From assembly GCA_002633005.1 (NCBI GenBank), contig NMRA01000322.1, positions 372,001-436,000 on the forward strand: a DNA stretch of 64,000 nt, read 5' to 3'. The DNA comes from Phoronis australis (Eukaryota; Phoronida; Phoronidae). Numbering within the stretch: the first letter of the stretch is position 1; each line of letters starts with the position of its first letter. A model generated the notes under the pieces. It was not told the DNA's origin. It made no database searches and saw only the letters and a program-made list of their open reading frames with translations. The translations under genes were made by a program, and so were the position numbers. Below, in pieces: positions 24,501 through 32,880 of this stretch.

Positions 24501-27500
24501 TTGAGAAGCCTATTTTGAATGAGCAGCAAACAGGGTCGCGCCGCACGTTACACTTGTTTGTGTGTTCTTCCTGTTACCCCAATTCTTTAGTCATTCTTTG
24601 CAGTATTTCACACCCGCCGTGTCTCACTGTGTGTGTCGTCAGCTTATACTCTGTGGTGGCATTACTGCGTCATTTTATCTTCACTTGAGAATGAAACAAG
24701 TATGTTTCGAAATATCGTGTGTCTTTTAATTATGTCGCTAGGTCAGTTACTGTATCTATGTTCAGTTGAGAGTAGAGTTTTGTTCCGAAAGTATGAACGC
24801 AACGGAGTAAAGATTGTGAACAATGAAAAGTGTCGTGCATTTAACAAATTCTGTATAACCGAAATCTTGCTCACGAAGTACAGTCAAATTACAGACAAAG
24901 AAAAGGTGCACAATAGCACAAACACTAGGCTATATCACAATTTATCATGTAGCCAATGTGTACGAGCCAATCAGCTTCTTCCATGGGTCGTCAATGGTGA
25001 CCAGTGGTATGAAAAGGCAGGATCAGTACATTATTTTTTACTAGTCCTGACCAGTGAGGTCCAACAATAGTTCTATACCCCTGTTCCTTGTCAGATTTTA
25101 TAGTATGAACTGGGTTTCAGAAAGACAACATATGACTCAATTTCAGAAGAATGTACCCATTTGCATTTTAGGAAGAGAGTAACGAGGAAATGTCCCTTTA
25201 GCTGAAGAATATAAATTGCCATGTAACTCCTAAAACAGCTGTGAAAACAACACTACTCGCAGGTGAAACAAACCATAGTCAATAAAAAGGTTTACTTACC
25301 ACTTCATCAGCAGTGAAATCGATGAAACCAGGCAAGATGAGAAAGTCACTAAAAAGATGGAAAATACCAATTAGAGATAACTTAAGGTGCCGGTTAACCA
25401 GCCATCATCAATTCATTTCATGTTTCATCAAATCACTTTATAGCCAAGGATTCATTGTCAACCTATAGTTTATTTATTTTAGGTCTCTTGTTATTTAAAC
25501 TCCACAGCACCTTAGGAATAGATTTATAAGAATATTTTTACATCTTGAATTTTCAAAATGCTAAGGATTTCTTTACAAACACAGGACAGCAACTGAAAAA
25601 CAATAATTTAATCAAGTTAGCATTTTGTTTTATTTACATATTATAATGTGCTCCAACAATCTGATTTTGACCAGTTGAATTCTACTAAGAATATGTAAAT
25701 GACCTTTCAGAAAATACTTTTGAAATTGAAAAAGTCCAATGCACCAAGTTTAAATCTGCAGCAACATCTTTTGATTTTTTTACTTGATTTTATTGCAGTC
25801 TTTAAAATTTTATCGTTTTAAGGTTCTTGAGTGTGAGACACATTTTATCTTCTGCAAGGTTAGAAAGTAAAAATAAGACCTAATGTTCTTTTTATTGGCT
25901 CAAAAGTTGTAATTCTAGGGTGGGATGGATTTATGGAACGAATGTACAAATTTGAAGTGGGCCTGTAACTTAACGAATAATCCTTAAGTTCTAAAATTTC
26001 GGTCAATAGTATTGAAAGAGAATTTTGAAGGCTGAAAACTAACAACTAAACTTTTTATCACTTTTTGTGACCGATGTACCGCACCACAGCATCCAGGAGT
26101 TGGCCTTTGACCCCCAAGAGATCAATGAACAGTACAGTTGAAATGTTATTTTTTATAAAGTTTGGGCTTCATCCGATTGGAAATTTGATAATATAGTGAA
26201 ATACCAATAATTAACTCATTTATGACAATAATTAACAACAGACATAGTCTCAATCCATATCTTAAATCTTTACACAACTGTTAAAATTACATGAAAAGAA
26301 TCACTTGATTTGAACATAAATTTCTGAAATACGCGAAGTCCAGATAAACACAGGTTTGAACATCTAAATAACTGAGCTTGCATGTGCCCATTTCAATTCA
26401 CAGGTAGTGTTCTGTTCAGGACAGTTAAGTTCAGATTACAAAGTTCTGATTTGGTGTGCGCCAGAAGTGATCAATAAATTCAAGTTCTGAAATAAAAAGA
26501 GGAGTAGGGCAATGAAGGCAGTTGCACAATAGAGGACAATGCCCACGACAGCCACACTGATGATAAAAAGCTGTCTGAACAACAACCACCACAAGGTCGA
26601 TAATAACGGAGATGTTGCTGACAAAAAGCGAACACCATAACTCTAGACGCCAACAATAGTAATAAGATTGCTGACAATCCTGCCACTTGACGTCCATAAC
26701 ACCAAGGATGTCAAGGATAATGCTGCCAACACCAATGACAATCTTGAAAACAACATCATCGCCATCTTCATCAATGAGGCAATTGATAAACGAAGGTTTG
26801 GTAATTAAAAAAATCTCAAATAACTCGTGAACAGCGAGTCCTAAAGAGAAATTTTCCTTGCAGCACTTGATGAGGTCTATTCACATAGACAAGTTCAATA
26901 AGATCCTTCCAAGTACACCAGAGCTATGCCTCTGTAAAGCAAACTTTTGGAAAATGTTCAACACAACGTCACCTGGCATCTGATTTTAATAAAATTCCAG
27001 TACGTAAGCTTATCTCAAACCTGGCCTCCATTCTAACTCGTATATCAAAAATATTAAGTTCTGTCAACTAGTGAAAGTATATATTTTCTAAAAGAAAAAA
27101 GATCAGAGAACATAAAAATGCTTTTTATATTTAAGTACCATTATTATTTTTACGTAAAAACCTTTTTTAAGCCAAAATTTTATTTTTAAGAAAGGTACAT
27201 TCATAGCAAAACAACCCCTCGGTTGATTTTAATGAAACCTTTTAAATGAAAACTTCAACAGTTACCTCAAAAAAGTTGTTAGGAATTTTCGACTAGTCTT
27301 TTCCTTTGGTTTCTATGACAAACCAACTCGCAAAACGTAAGGTATTTTTGTAAAAAAATTTTATTTGTATTCGTTTTTGTTACATTACACAAAAACTAGG
27401 CCTTTATATCAAAAACAACAGCATTTCTGAGATTGATGACTAAATATTAAGTTTGGAAAGTTTCATTGAAATCCACCAAGCCGTTTTCAAGAACTCATGT

Positions 27501-30500
27501 TCCTAAGTTCAAATAAAGTCGATTTGCTGAAGCCGAGAAAAAAGCCGATTAAAGTGGGACAAGTGAAAATCTCAGTCTTTGGTTAATTAGTCGGTGAAAA
27601 CTTGTTTTCAGTACATTCACTTGCAATGTCAATTAATTTCGCATAGTGTAATTAACTTAATTATCATTAAAACATACCGTTCCCAGTCAACTATTACTGT
27701 TGTTTGCGACCTACTTTTTAAGTAGGTCACAGTTCATTGTTATCCATATAGCCTGTACACGTCCCGTGCTGGGAGACTGATACAAAACAAAGTAAGAAAT
27801 GGATAACAAAACTCGAATTGGTGGTTAAAGCATGTCGTTAGCAAGAGATAGAAACATCGAAATGTCAATTTATTAATCGAATTAATGAATTAGGGTGAGT
27901 ATTTATCTCTTTTCATAACTTGCTGTATTCATGACGACAGAGGCCTGCGACGACTCATAGCATTCGTTTTCAACACCAACGGTCGTATGCATTTAGACGC
28001 ACAACTCCCTCAGGATCAAAACTACGTTTTAGATTCCCCCGCACCATTCTATCATAAGTACACCTCATTGGCTCAATGTTATGGCGACTTTGTGAATGAA
28101 AGGACTGAGCGTATACGAAACTGTTCTGTACATGGCTGGAGATTCGCTTTGATTGAAAGCCTTTTACTTTTGACATCGGATAAGTAGTAAACAAATATCC
28201 ACGCGGTTGATCGGTTCCAAGGTGCTTAGCTAAATCTTTTTTTCTCACTACGCAGTATATATTTTGTATTTGAAGTTCCCCAAGAATGAAGATAAGGTAT
28301 CTTGCTAGACATATGTACAATATTGTAAAAATAGCCAACTTTTGTGAATTAGGTTTGAGGTATTCTTCAGAGATACTGAAAAGTTACACTAACAGGTTCA
28401 TGTCAATCAAAAACATGGTCCATGGCCTTCAAATCATAAAAGGTCTAGAGCGCATGTCGTTCTTGAAACCTGAGGCGACTTATGCAAGCGTGTCCAAAAG
28501 CGTAAGGGGTAAGCACTTTGAATATCAAAATTTAAACTTATTCATTGATCAATATTATAATAAATTGATTGCAATTTTATTAAATATGCTTTTGGCATAT
28601 AACAAGGAATCAAAATGGGAATTGAAAGCTTGCACTAAATATTGAGTACACTTTCAAGTCTCCGAATTTTCAATTTTTCCTAAGTGTACTTGAGACTTCA
28701 CCAAGGAAATTGATTGTCCTGTTTTCATTAGTACTACATAGAAAATAACTGAGAATTACTTATCATGATTTCAAGTTATTTTGGCAACTTCCAAAACATG
28801 AGAAAGTACTCAGTCTAAGTAGCTTTCTAATTTACAAGTAATTACATTGCCTGTGGATGCCGTAGGTATGCAGGCGATAATCTTGTAATGTACCAACTCA
28901 ACCTATTCACTTTCAGATTGATATAATAAAGAACGCTATAACTAAACACTTACTGGGCCACACTGCTAGACCCTTGAGTCAGTTCTCTAGTTCCCCAGCT
29001 CGGTTTTAACTATATATTAATAAAGCACAAAAATATTTCCAAGTGATCAGTGCAATGGGCCCACATGCGCGGCCTGCGTACGTCTGGTACAACGTGTACC
29101 AGACCGCTTGCATTAAAAAAAAAACAAAAAAAAACAGTTACCTGTGTGTAGCAGATTGGATATAAATAGAAGTGATGCCACAACTTCAATTATCTTCCTT
29201 TCAGTTTCTGTTCTGAATATGCAAATTACAGGTCACCTGACCAAAAAGAGGTTGTGACCTTGATTACAAGAAATTGTGTCAGTGAATGGACAATTTTTAA
29301 GATGAGACCAACAAACACAGGAAGTAAACGTACAAAATTGAGAATCATTCGGGAAAAATCAAAAGACCCATCTATGAGTCATGCAAAGGCAATGTGTGTC
29401 AATCGCCTGCTTAAGCCCGAGGAGCGAAGTCTGTGTGGGATATGGGGCGAGAGAGGAGAAAATGAGTTNAATAAAGAACGCTATAACTAAACACTTACTG
29501 GGCCACACTGCTAGACCCTTGAGTCAGTTCTCTAGTTCCCCAGCTCGGTTTTAACTATATATTAATAAAGCACAAAAATATTTCCAAGTGATCAGTGCAA
29601 TGGGCCCACATGCGCGGCCTGCGTACGTCTGGTACATCGTGTACCAGACCGCCTGCATTAAAAAAAAAAAAAAAAAAACAGTTACCTGTGTGTAATAGAT
29701 TGGATATAAATAGAAGTGATGCCACAACTTCAATTATCTTCCTTTCAGTTTCTGTTCTGACTATGCAAATTACAGGTCACCTGACCAAAAAGAGGTTGTG
29801 AACTTGATTACAAGAAATTTTGTCAGTGAATGGACAATTTTTAAGATGTGACCAACTAACACAGGAAGTAAACGCACAAAATTGAGAATCATTCGGGAAA
29901 AATCAAAAGTCCCATCTATGAGTCATGCAAAGGCAATGTGTGTCAATCGCCTGCTTAAGCCCGAGGAGCGAAGTCTGTCTGGGATATGGGGCGAGAGAGG
30001 AGAAAATGAGTTGTTATCGAGCACGAAATATATTCCAGTACTCGACGTTTAGCTCAACATTAAGTCACATTTGGCTAGCGACCTAGCAAAAATCCCAGGT
30101 TGCCAAACGAAATACGAGGTCGCCAAAATTGAAAATCTCAGACGGATACCTAAATAAATTCCCAGGTTTCTTATATGGGTGTCTTAAAAGTTCATCAACC
30201 AAAAAAAGGTCTGATGGCCGTAGCACCACCCGATTACGCTGTAAATGCCTAAATGTAGATGTATCTTTATTCTTTAACTAAATTGCTCCTGCCAGTGAAC
30301 GAACATGGAATGTGGATGACCGCATGGGCAAGTGGCGCGAATTTGCCCGATCTTGCCCGATTTTTATTTACTTCCTCACGTAATTTAAACATTGTGGCAA
30401 ATGTGCTGATTTCACGAAAAAAAAAACGAAACAATTGTGAATCAAAGATAATAAATCTTGGAGAGCTATTAGTAATTCAAAGTTTGGAGTCAACATGAAC

Positions 30501-32778
30501 TTTAAAACGAGTTCACAAGGAATTTATTATTATCTGACTTTGATACTTTTAGTGGCGACTTAGAATTTTCCCAAGGTCACCAAACACAATCTGAGGTCGC
30601 ATTGGCGACCTGCAGGTTGCGGACAGGTTGTGTGCTGTTTTATTCACTTCAGGTATCTAGTTTACTTCATTTTTGGCTCTTGCCAACTACAGTATGCATC
30701 ATTTACAGTACCCTTGGTGCAAAGCTACATATACTAAATTTTCGGTAGTCTTCATACAGCTAGCTGACTGCAGGAGACTTTCACACCATCCCATCTCCCA
30801 TCAATTTTCATGCTGTCAATGTCACTACAAATCGAATACAAGTCGGACTTTACTTATCCGAACTGCTACTGTTTCAAATTCGAAAATGAAATTCACAAAA
30901 CGAGTTGAATTCAGTGTCTGGTTAATGTTTGACAAGCTGAAATGATTGAGCCTTAAACTCTAAGATAAAAGCTTCTTCATGTGTGGCACAGAACTGGCTT
31001 CACTGACCCAGAGCTAATGCATGTGAGTAGAGAAAAACACAAACTTGTGCACTGTTTTTTGGAAAGAAGAAGAAATTTTCTACAATATACTTGACAAATA
31101 CTAGCAGTCGCTCACTGGCACTGTAGGTTTGATTAGCGACATGGAACTGCCACACCGACTTTGCCTGAACCTCAATCACCTCATAGCATTGACTATACAC
31201 AGTTCACACTCTTATACAACTCAAACACAGAGGAGTAGAACCGAAAATTTGGATCTCGTACATCAAGAATCTGTCTGTAACCTTGGTACTTGATGTAAAT
31301 TGTTAACTCCGAGCGTACCTACCCTTTGAAGGGATTAGAAAAATTATATTTAATCATTAAAGCAGTTAGAAAGCATCAAAAATCAAACTGACTCAAATGA
31401 CTTTAGTGCAGTAGAACTGATTTCCAAATGATTAAGATTCTTATTAAACCCAGGATTGTAGCCAAGTTTCATCCACTGAATCACTGGCCCATTATTCAAT
31501 GGTTGTTTACTAGCCGAGATAATCAGTCGTGGGAATCGAACTAGCGACACTGATAAAACCGGCGTGAGTGCTTAACCATTCAGCTCTTCTTCTTGGTTTA
31601 AGCGACCACACTCTCTCCAGAGTATTATGTCACTGTATAACAATGAAAACCAACAAAAAACGAGAACAACTATAACAGGTTTGAAAGGATATATATATAC
31701 ATATACATATACATAGTGGACCTCACTTCAGAGGTCGGTTAACACACTATTAGGTAGATCGGTAACAGATAAGGCAGTCAGTAAACGGGTGCTCCAAATG
31801 GAAGCACCCCACTATGTTGTACTGCAGAAAGGCAGACAGCTTGCTGACAAAGATATCAAGAGAAGGGACTGATGTAATGCAACCCGGCAAGCTATTAGAG
31901 TCTGCGACTGTTCTATTGCCCATTAGCGAGTGGCTATCAAAGGCTCAGATGATTCACCGCAAGCAAATCTACAACATCTACCCTTTCCAATGGAACGTAA
32001 TGTGAACACCAGGTTGTCTCTCGTACAGATCCTCAACTCCTGGAACTTTGACTATCACCATACCATGAGCACCGTCCGAGGTCTGTGGGTAGTGGTTGTC
32101 AGTGATTCATCGGTAGATCATCCGTTTGCTGACTACGCCAAATGTAGTAATGGCCGACCCGTCAATCGAAATAGCCACCCCAATAAAACCGACAAGCGTC
32201 CTAACCTTTCAGAACTTTCCACTCATAGGCAATGCAGCCTTAGCGAGTGGCTAACAGAGACTCGATATATAAATGTTCAGTATTCTTCACTCAAGTACAT
32301 GATGGTTTACCACTATGAGTTTCTAGAACAAATTAACATTTGATAGCCCTAAATCAGAGCTACAAACTCAGAGTTCAGACTTGAACTCTTAGCCTAATGC
32401 TGGGGTCACCAAGTGCAAACTAGAATTATACAACTATCCATGTATTGTAACTAATGTAACTTGTAAGCCATTGCGTAGACTAATCAGGAATTGTAATGAA
32501 CTTACCTCGACTTATCACAACAGAAGAATAGAAAAATAAAAATAATATTGAGTTCGATTTCGAGTACAAAGACTAGATCTCAATACAGGGACCACGGTGC
32601 CACATTCAACTCGTGTCATCTGTTGACTGGTCACTGTCGTTTTTCATTTCTTATCTGGCGCCTTTTAATTTACTACTTACTTGTAAGTTAGACCATCTCC
32701 ATTTCCAAATAATTGTCTTCCCGTAAGACCGTCGTCCGGCACATACCCCGTAGCACCAGAAATCAAATGTTCAGCCAT
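488..32778 (-). CDS. IMPDH: Inosine-5'-monophosphate dehydrogenase (IMPDH), 5' two-thirds of the gene, spliced
   Basis: The enzyme oxidises IMP to XMP with NAD+, the committed step of guanine nucleotide synthesis, in the cytosol as a tetramer/octamer. Coding exons run right to left: 32681-32778, 25300-25348, 21004-21105, 19670-19744, then one of 12325-12531 or 11676-11885, then 5895-5982, 3403-3505, 2294-2390, 698-788 and 488-583. Exons 2-4 occur a second time at 18321-18369, 16098-16199 and 14764-14838. All boundaries are GT-AG and keep frame. The joined product begins [18 protein letters not shown] and shows [16 protein letters not shown], two CBS motifs, LKKNRE, the NAD-binding DSSQGNS and the catalytic loop [10 protein letters not shown]. 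The active Cys is residue 331 or 332 depending on the CBS exon; 331 is the human IMPDH2 number. About 336 of roughly 514 residues lie here; the flap and C-terminus are off the left edge. It resembles vertebrate IMPDH2 slightly more than IMPDH1. Confidence 0.97.
698..788 (-). CDS. IMPDH: IMPDH coding exon 9 (NAD-binding Asp)
   Basis: 91 bp, with acceptor catttcc-ag and donor AAC G-gtaagc. It codes [20 protein letters not shown], then [10 protein letters not shown]. The leading Asp-Ser corresponds to the NAD-contacting pair of IMPDH. Confidence 0.96.
2294..2390 (-). CDS. IMPDH: IMPDH coding exon 8
   Basis: 97 bp, with acceptor attttcc-ag and donor GTG CTG-gttagt. It codes [20 protein letters not shown] and then [12 protein letters not shown], barrel strands leading to the NAD site. 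Human reads KQLLCGAAIGTHEDDKYR. Confidence 0.95.
3325..3391. repeat. 9-bp tandem repeat (tagttaatg), about 7 units
   Basis: Perfect or near-perfect copies of tagttaatg lie in the IMPDH intron, starting about a dozen bases past the exon 7 donor on the transcribed strand. A simple-sequence origin is likely. Confidence 0.9.
3403..3505 (-). CDS. IMPDH: IMPDH coding exon 7 (second CBS motif into catalytic barrel)
   Basis: 103 bp, with acceptor ttttgac-ag before GTAAATTACC and donor GAG AA-gtaata. It codes [20 protein letters not shown], then [14 protein letters not shown]. About 12 bp past its donor begins a 9-bp tandem repeat (3325-3391). Confidence 0.95.
3840..3965. repeat. Purine-rich degenerate repeat remnant in IMPDH intron
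   Basis: The stretch holds G-rich blocks (atgggggggccc, gaagggggaggtcgag, ggtttcccctcag) in an otherwise AT-rich intron. The base composition marks an old inserted repeat. No coding sequence or terminal repeats could be identified. Confidence 0.35.
5511..5646. repeat. Long inverted repeat (foldback), 49-bp arms with 38-bp loop
   Basis: The arm 5511-5559 (aacagcttattattt to gacataggca) is the near-perfect reverse complement of 5598-5646. The loop contains aggcctaaaaagcgaggccccc. It lies just downstream (transcript order) of IMPDH exon 6. It looks like a foldback MITE or a young inverted duplication; no coding content is present. Confidence 0.88.
5895..5982 (-). CDS. IMPDH: IMPDH coding exon 6 (start of second CBS motif)
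   Basis: 88 bp, with acceptor tgtctc-ag before GTT ATG ACG. It codes [20 protein letters not shown] and ends SILQKSKK plus one base before gtaaat. Human has IMTKREDLVVAPAGITLKEA here. Confidence 0.95.
6163..6176 (+). promoter_or_regulatory. CTCF-core-like motif inside a dispersed repeat
   Basis: The site reads ccactagggggcag, matching the core consensus CCASYAGRKGGCA of bilaterian CTCF. It sits in a repeat copy of about 6120-6500 whose relatives carry the same block, so it may be repeat sequence without function. Confidence 0.35.
6985..7170. repeat. Tandem duplication, 93-bp period, two copies
   Basis: The segment from atttcgcacaaaatt to cttgaccatatgttgtt occurs at about 6992 and again at about 7085 with few differences. 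It is intronic. Confidence 0.85.
7560..7890. repeat. Dispersed repeat copy plus about 30-bp tandem units
   Basis: It contains phrases shared with other copies in the window: gttgaatctgcccaaaaatc, caagtttcattgaaatccat. Inside it, ctctagtgaattgtcatcac-type units of about 30 bp repeat three times (about 7738-7825). Confidence 0.6.
9755..9982 (+). promoter_or_regulatory. Candidate promoter and first exon on the opposite strand inside an IMPDH intron
   Basis: A CCAAT box (9755-9759) and a GC box (ggctccgccccc, 9764-9775) are followed by aaaATGG at 9838 and by a consensus 5' splice site ATG-gtaagt at 9982/9983. An ATG at 9868 opens a frame ([14 protein letters not shown]) running to the splice site. 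I did not find a matching downstream exon, so this is a candidate antisense or nested transcript start only. Confidence 0.3.
10040..10720. repeat. Two or more copies of the dispersed ccac-a/t-aggggg repeat family
   Basis: The blocks aaactgccacaagggggtgc (10286) and gattgccacttggggacac (10565) recur with the shared phrases tgaagatccatc, agaaattaaacaagt and acacacctgcc. They are similar to copies at 6.1, 57.5 and 58.8 kb. Confidence 0.6.
11676..11885 (-). CDS. IMPDH: IMPDH alternative exon 5A (first CBS motif, 70 codons)
   Basis: 210 bp, phase 0 at both ends, with acceptor ctttgt-ag before AAG TAC GAA and donor CAT GAG-gtagga. It codes [15 protein letters not shown], then [20 protein letters not shown] and a tail ending HTVRVHE, one residue longer than human and than exon 5B. 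The opening residues match human IMPDH2 (KYEQGFITDPVVLSP) better than those of 5B. It joins in frame to VMTKRED of exon 6. It codes the first half of the Bateman domain, which binds regulatory ATP/GTP in the known enzymes. Confidence 0.93.
12277..12322. repeat. CA/GT microsatellite abutting the exon 5B donor
   Basis: On the IMPDH transcript strand the donor reads GAG-gtatgtgtgtgtgtgtg and continues as gtttgtgtgtttgtg. The repeat therefore begins inside the 5' splice site. UG tracts next to donors are known binding sites for UG-binding splicing factors in animals; whether that applies here is inference. Confidence 0.92.
12325..12531 (-). CDS. IMPDH: IMPDH alternative exon 5B (first CBS motif, 69 codons)
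   Basis: 207 bp, phase 0 at both ends. The acceptor is cgtct-ag before AAA TTC AAG, and the donor is ACC GAG-gtatgtgtgt. It codes [10 protein letters not shown] at the start, [12 protein letters not shown] and TQRDFDFL in the middle, and HHRLITE at the end. The length equals the human exon (69 codons for the KYEQGFITDP to CFLEE segment). No stop or frame break was seen on base-by-base translation. The intron to exon 5A is 439 bp. The intron side of its donor is a GT-rich tract. By hand about 38 of 69 residues match exon 5A. It is most likely used in place of 5A, although both are in frame and could be joined (417 bp). Confidence 0.9.
13477..13530. repeat. CA-rich microsatellite with cgca interruptions
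   Basis: acacaaacacacaaacacac followed by gcacgcgcacacgtgcacgc, in the intron between IMPDH exons 4 and 5B. Confidence 0.85.
14764..14838 (-). CDS. IMPDH: IMPDH coding exon 4, redundant (allelic) copy
   Basis: 75 bp, identical in translation to 19670-19744, with acceptor ttgt-ag and donor AAG-gtgagc. It sits directly upstream of the two alternative CBS exons in transcript order, so this copy is the one contiguous with the downstream gene in the assembled sequence. Confidence 0.88.
14870..14945. repeat. 17-18-bp tandem repeat (aacaataacgactaata), about 4 units
   Basis: It starts about 30 bp upstream of exon 4 on the transcript strand. The same array is present in the other block at 19776-19851. 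Confidence 0.85.
16098..16199 (-). CDS. IMPDH: IMPDH coding exon 3, redundant (allelic) copy
   Basis: 102 bp with the same sequence and splice sites as 21004-21105, at a constant offset of 4906 bp. It lies in the block that restarts after the single N at 19133. Either copy supplies the DLTSALT to IVMA segment. Confidence 0.88.
18321..18369 (-). CDS. IMPDH: IMPDH coding exon 2, redundant (allelic) copy
   Basis: 49 bp with the same splice sites as 25300-25348. It codes FINF where the other copy codes FIDF, an Asn/Asp difference from one base. It lies in the block 14228-19132 that repeats after the N at 19133. Using both copies of exons 2-4 in one mRNA would add 226 bp and break the frame, so this is probably an allele rather than an extra exon. 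Confidence 0.85.
19670..19744 (-). CDS. IMPDH: IMPDH coding exon 4 (second copy)
   Basis: 75 bp, 25 codons, with acceptor tattgt-ag and donor AAG-gtgagc. It codes [19 protein letters not shown] and then EVRKVK, matching the human [23 protein letters not shown] segment that leads into the Bateman domain. It is identical to 14764-14838. It is too short to appear as a long open frame and was found by homology and splice sites. Confidence 0.92.
21004..21105 (-). CDS. IMPDH: IMPDH coding exon 3 (second copy)
   Basis: 102 bp, 34 codons, phase 0 at both ends, with acceptor cttttc-ag and donor GCA-gtaagt. It codes [19 protein letters not shown] followed by PMDTVTE, part of the catalytic barrel. The translation is identical to the copy at 16098-16199. 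Confidence 0.93.
22155..23555. mobile_element. Insertion present only in the second haplotype copy
   Basis: Flanking sequence matches on both sides (agttgaattt at the left; attctaatgttccg at the right), but the first copy has only about 60 bp between them. The insert holds a G-tract (22247-22259) and an open frame at 23137-23496. No terminal repeats or recognisable transposon proteins were found. Confidence 0.5.
23137..23496 (+). CDS. Hypothetical 119-codon open frame in the haplotype-specific insertion
   Basis: The frame starts [20 protein letters not shown] and ends KWVETMK before TGA. It is more GC-rich than its surroundings and has an even mix of codons, which is why I list it. No family was recognised, no splice partners are evident and no Kozak or promoter evidence was found. 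It could be a fragment of a mobile element or a chance frame. Confidence 0.2.
   Translation: MKYIASVPRRLRLTAFRTLSTASVLLVDDCLEESTYRDELGENTQGACPAKTGFLLFPNQRKSPNTGILKQPEAFATTQQSCVTVPKLNYDWLEGELDEIVWQKSQAQKQDGKWVETMK
24120..24745 (+). mobile_element. Penelope-like retroelement fragment with GIY-YIG endonuclease domain
   Basis: The frame 24191-24688 (its ATG is not a real start; the frame is open upstream) shows [14 protein letters not shown], a conserved Arg in [20 protein letters not shown], and a Glu/Asn pair in [16 protein letters not shown]. This is the order seen in the GIY-YIG nuclease of Penelope-like elements, which follows their reverse transcriptase. The preceding [12 protein letters not shown] phrase is typical of the linker. 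Downstream, ttcgaaatatcgtgtgtctt resembles the usual 3' end. No reverse transcriptase is present, so this is a 5'-truncated copy. It is absent from the first haplotype block. Confidence 0.75.
25300..25348 (-). CDS. IMPDH: IMPDH coding exon 2 (copy nearer exon 1)
   Basis: 49 bp, with acceptor cttttt-ag and donor GTG-gtaagt. It codes [16 protein letters not shown]. The 49-bp length equals the smallest exon reported for human IMPDH2. A second copy of this exon lies at 18321-18369 in the duplicated block. Confidence 0.93.
28925..29468. repeat. Redundant assembly overlap, first copy
   Basis: It matches 29470-30012 except for a few bases and a poly-A length difference. It ends at the single N at 29469, where the second copy begins with aataaagaacgc. 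Confidence 0.93.
29470..30012. repeat. Redundant assembly overlap, second copy
   Basis: Counterpart of 28925-29468. Both contain a 10-bp-arm hairpin gtctggtaca/tgtaccagac (29086 and 29628) followed by an A-rich run. Confidence 0.93.
31510..31600 (-). mobile_element. tRNA-derived SINE head or tRNA-like remnant
   Basis: On the minus strand gagctgaatggttaag (31571-31586) resembles an A box and agttcgattccc (31531-31542) is a near-consensus B box, with a spacing of about 30 bp. No full cloverleaf was drawn, so it is called a SINE head or tRNA pseudogene. Confidence 0.5.
32681..32778 (-). CDS. IMPDH: IMPDH coding exon 1 (start codon)
   Basis: 98 bp, 32 codons plus two bases. The ATG at 32778 is followed by [19 protein letters not shown], matching the N-terminus of animal IMPDH. 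The exon ends TAC AA, followed by gtaagt, and the split Asn codon is completed by exon 2. The start is set by homology to the MADYLISGGT-type N-terminus of the human enzyme. Confidence 0.95.
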
Positions 32779-32880
32779 TCAGGTACTTTCAAATTCGAGT
32801 CAAGTACTGAGCTGAGGTACCAACGCACGCTTTTGTTCACCTTTGATTTCCGTCGTAAATAAAAGCGGTACACTTCCGGT
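32779..32880. promoter_or_regulatory. Candidate bidirectional promoter between IMPDH (-) and MEST (+)
   Basis: The IMPDH start codon is at 32778. A consensus 5' splice site (cag-gtgagt) facing the MEST direction is at 32917/32918. Between them lies actttccgg-type sequence: acttccgg at 32872-32879 is a perfect ETS/GABP core. The stretch is richer in CpG than its surroundings. ETS sites are common in vertebrate bidirectional promoters; use here is inferred. Confidence 0.45.

Larger units (their letters stand above)
19134..26106. repeat. Redundant assembly block, second copy (haplotype 2)
   Basis: Counterpart of 14228-19132 and about 2.07 kb longer. The extra length comes mainly from an insertion at about 22155-23555 and a Penelope-like element fragment at about 24120-24895. 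Both ends align with the first copy (catcacagctgcg; aggagttggcct). Confidence 0.93.
26107..32680. other. IMPDH intron 1, mostly unassigned
   Basis: The intron joins exon 1 to exon 2. It holds a second uncollapsed overlap (28925-30012), a hairpin gacctacttttt/aagtaggtc (about 27709), repeat copies with the phrase aggtcgcc/gcgacct (30050-30640), a tRNA-like SINE remnant (about 31510-31600) and a TA-rich microsatellite (31690-31715). Several open frames of 100-137 codons (27970-28338, 28286-28645, 31930-32343) match nothing I recognise. Confidence 0.6.

Noticed and set aside
14228-26106. Genuine tandem duplication of IMPDH exons 2-4
   Set aside because: Single-N join, restart at the same base, allele-like divergence and a frame break if both sets were spliced together.
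27970-28645. Overlapping 119-122-codon frames on both strands
   Set aside because: Unrecognised, on opposite strands over the same bases, with no splice context for IMPDH.
31930-32343. 137-codon plus frame in IMPDH intron 1
   Set aside because: No recognisable family; it contains a partly repeated phrase (gcgagtggcta) and lies among repeats. A chance or repeat-derived frame is likelier.
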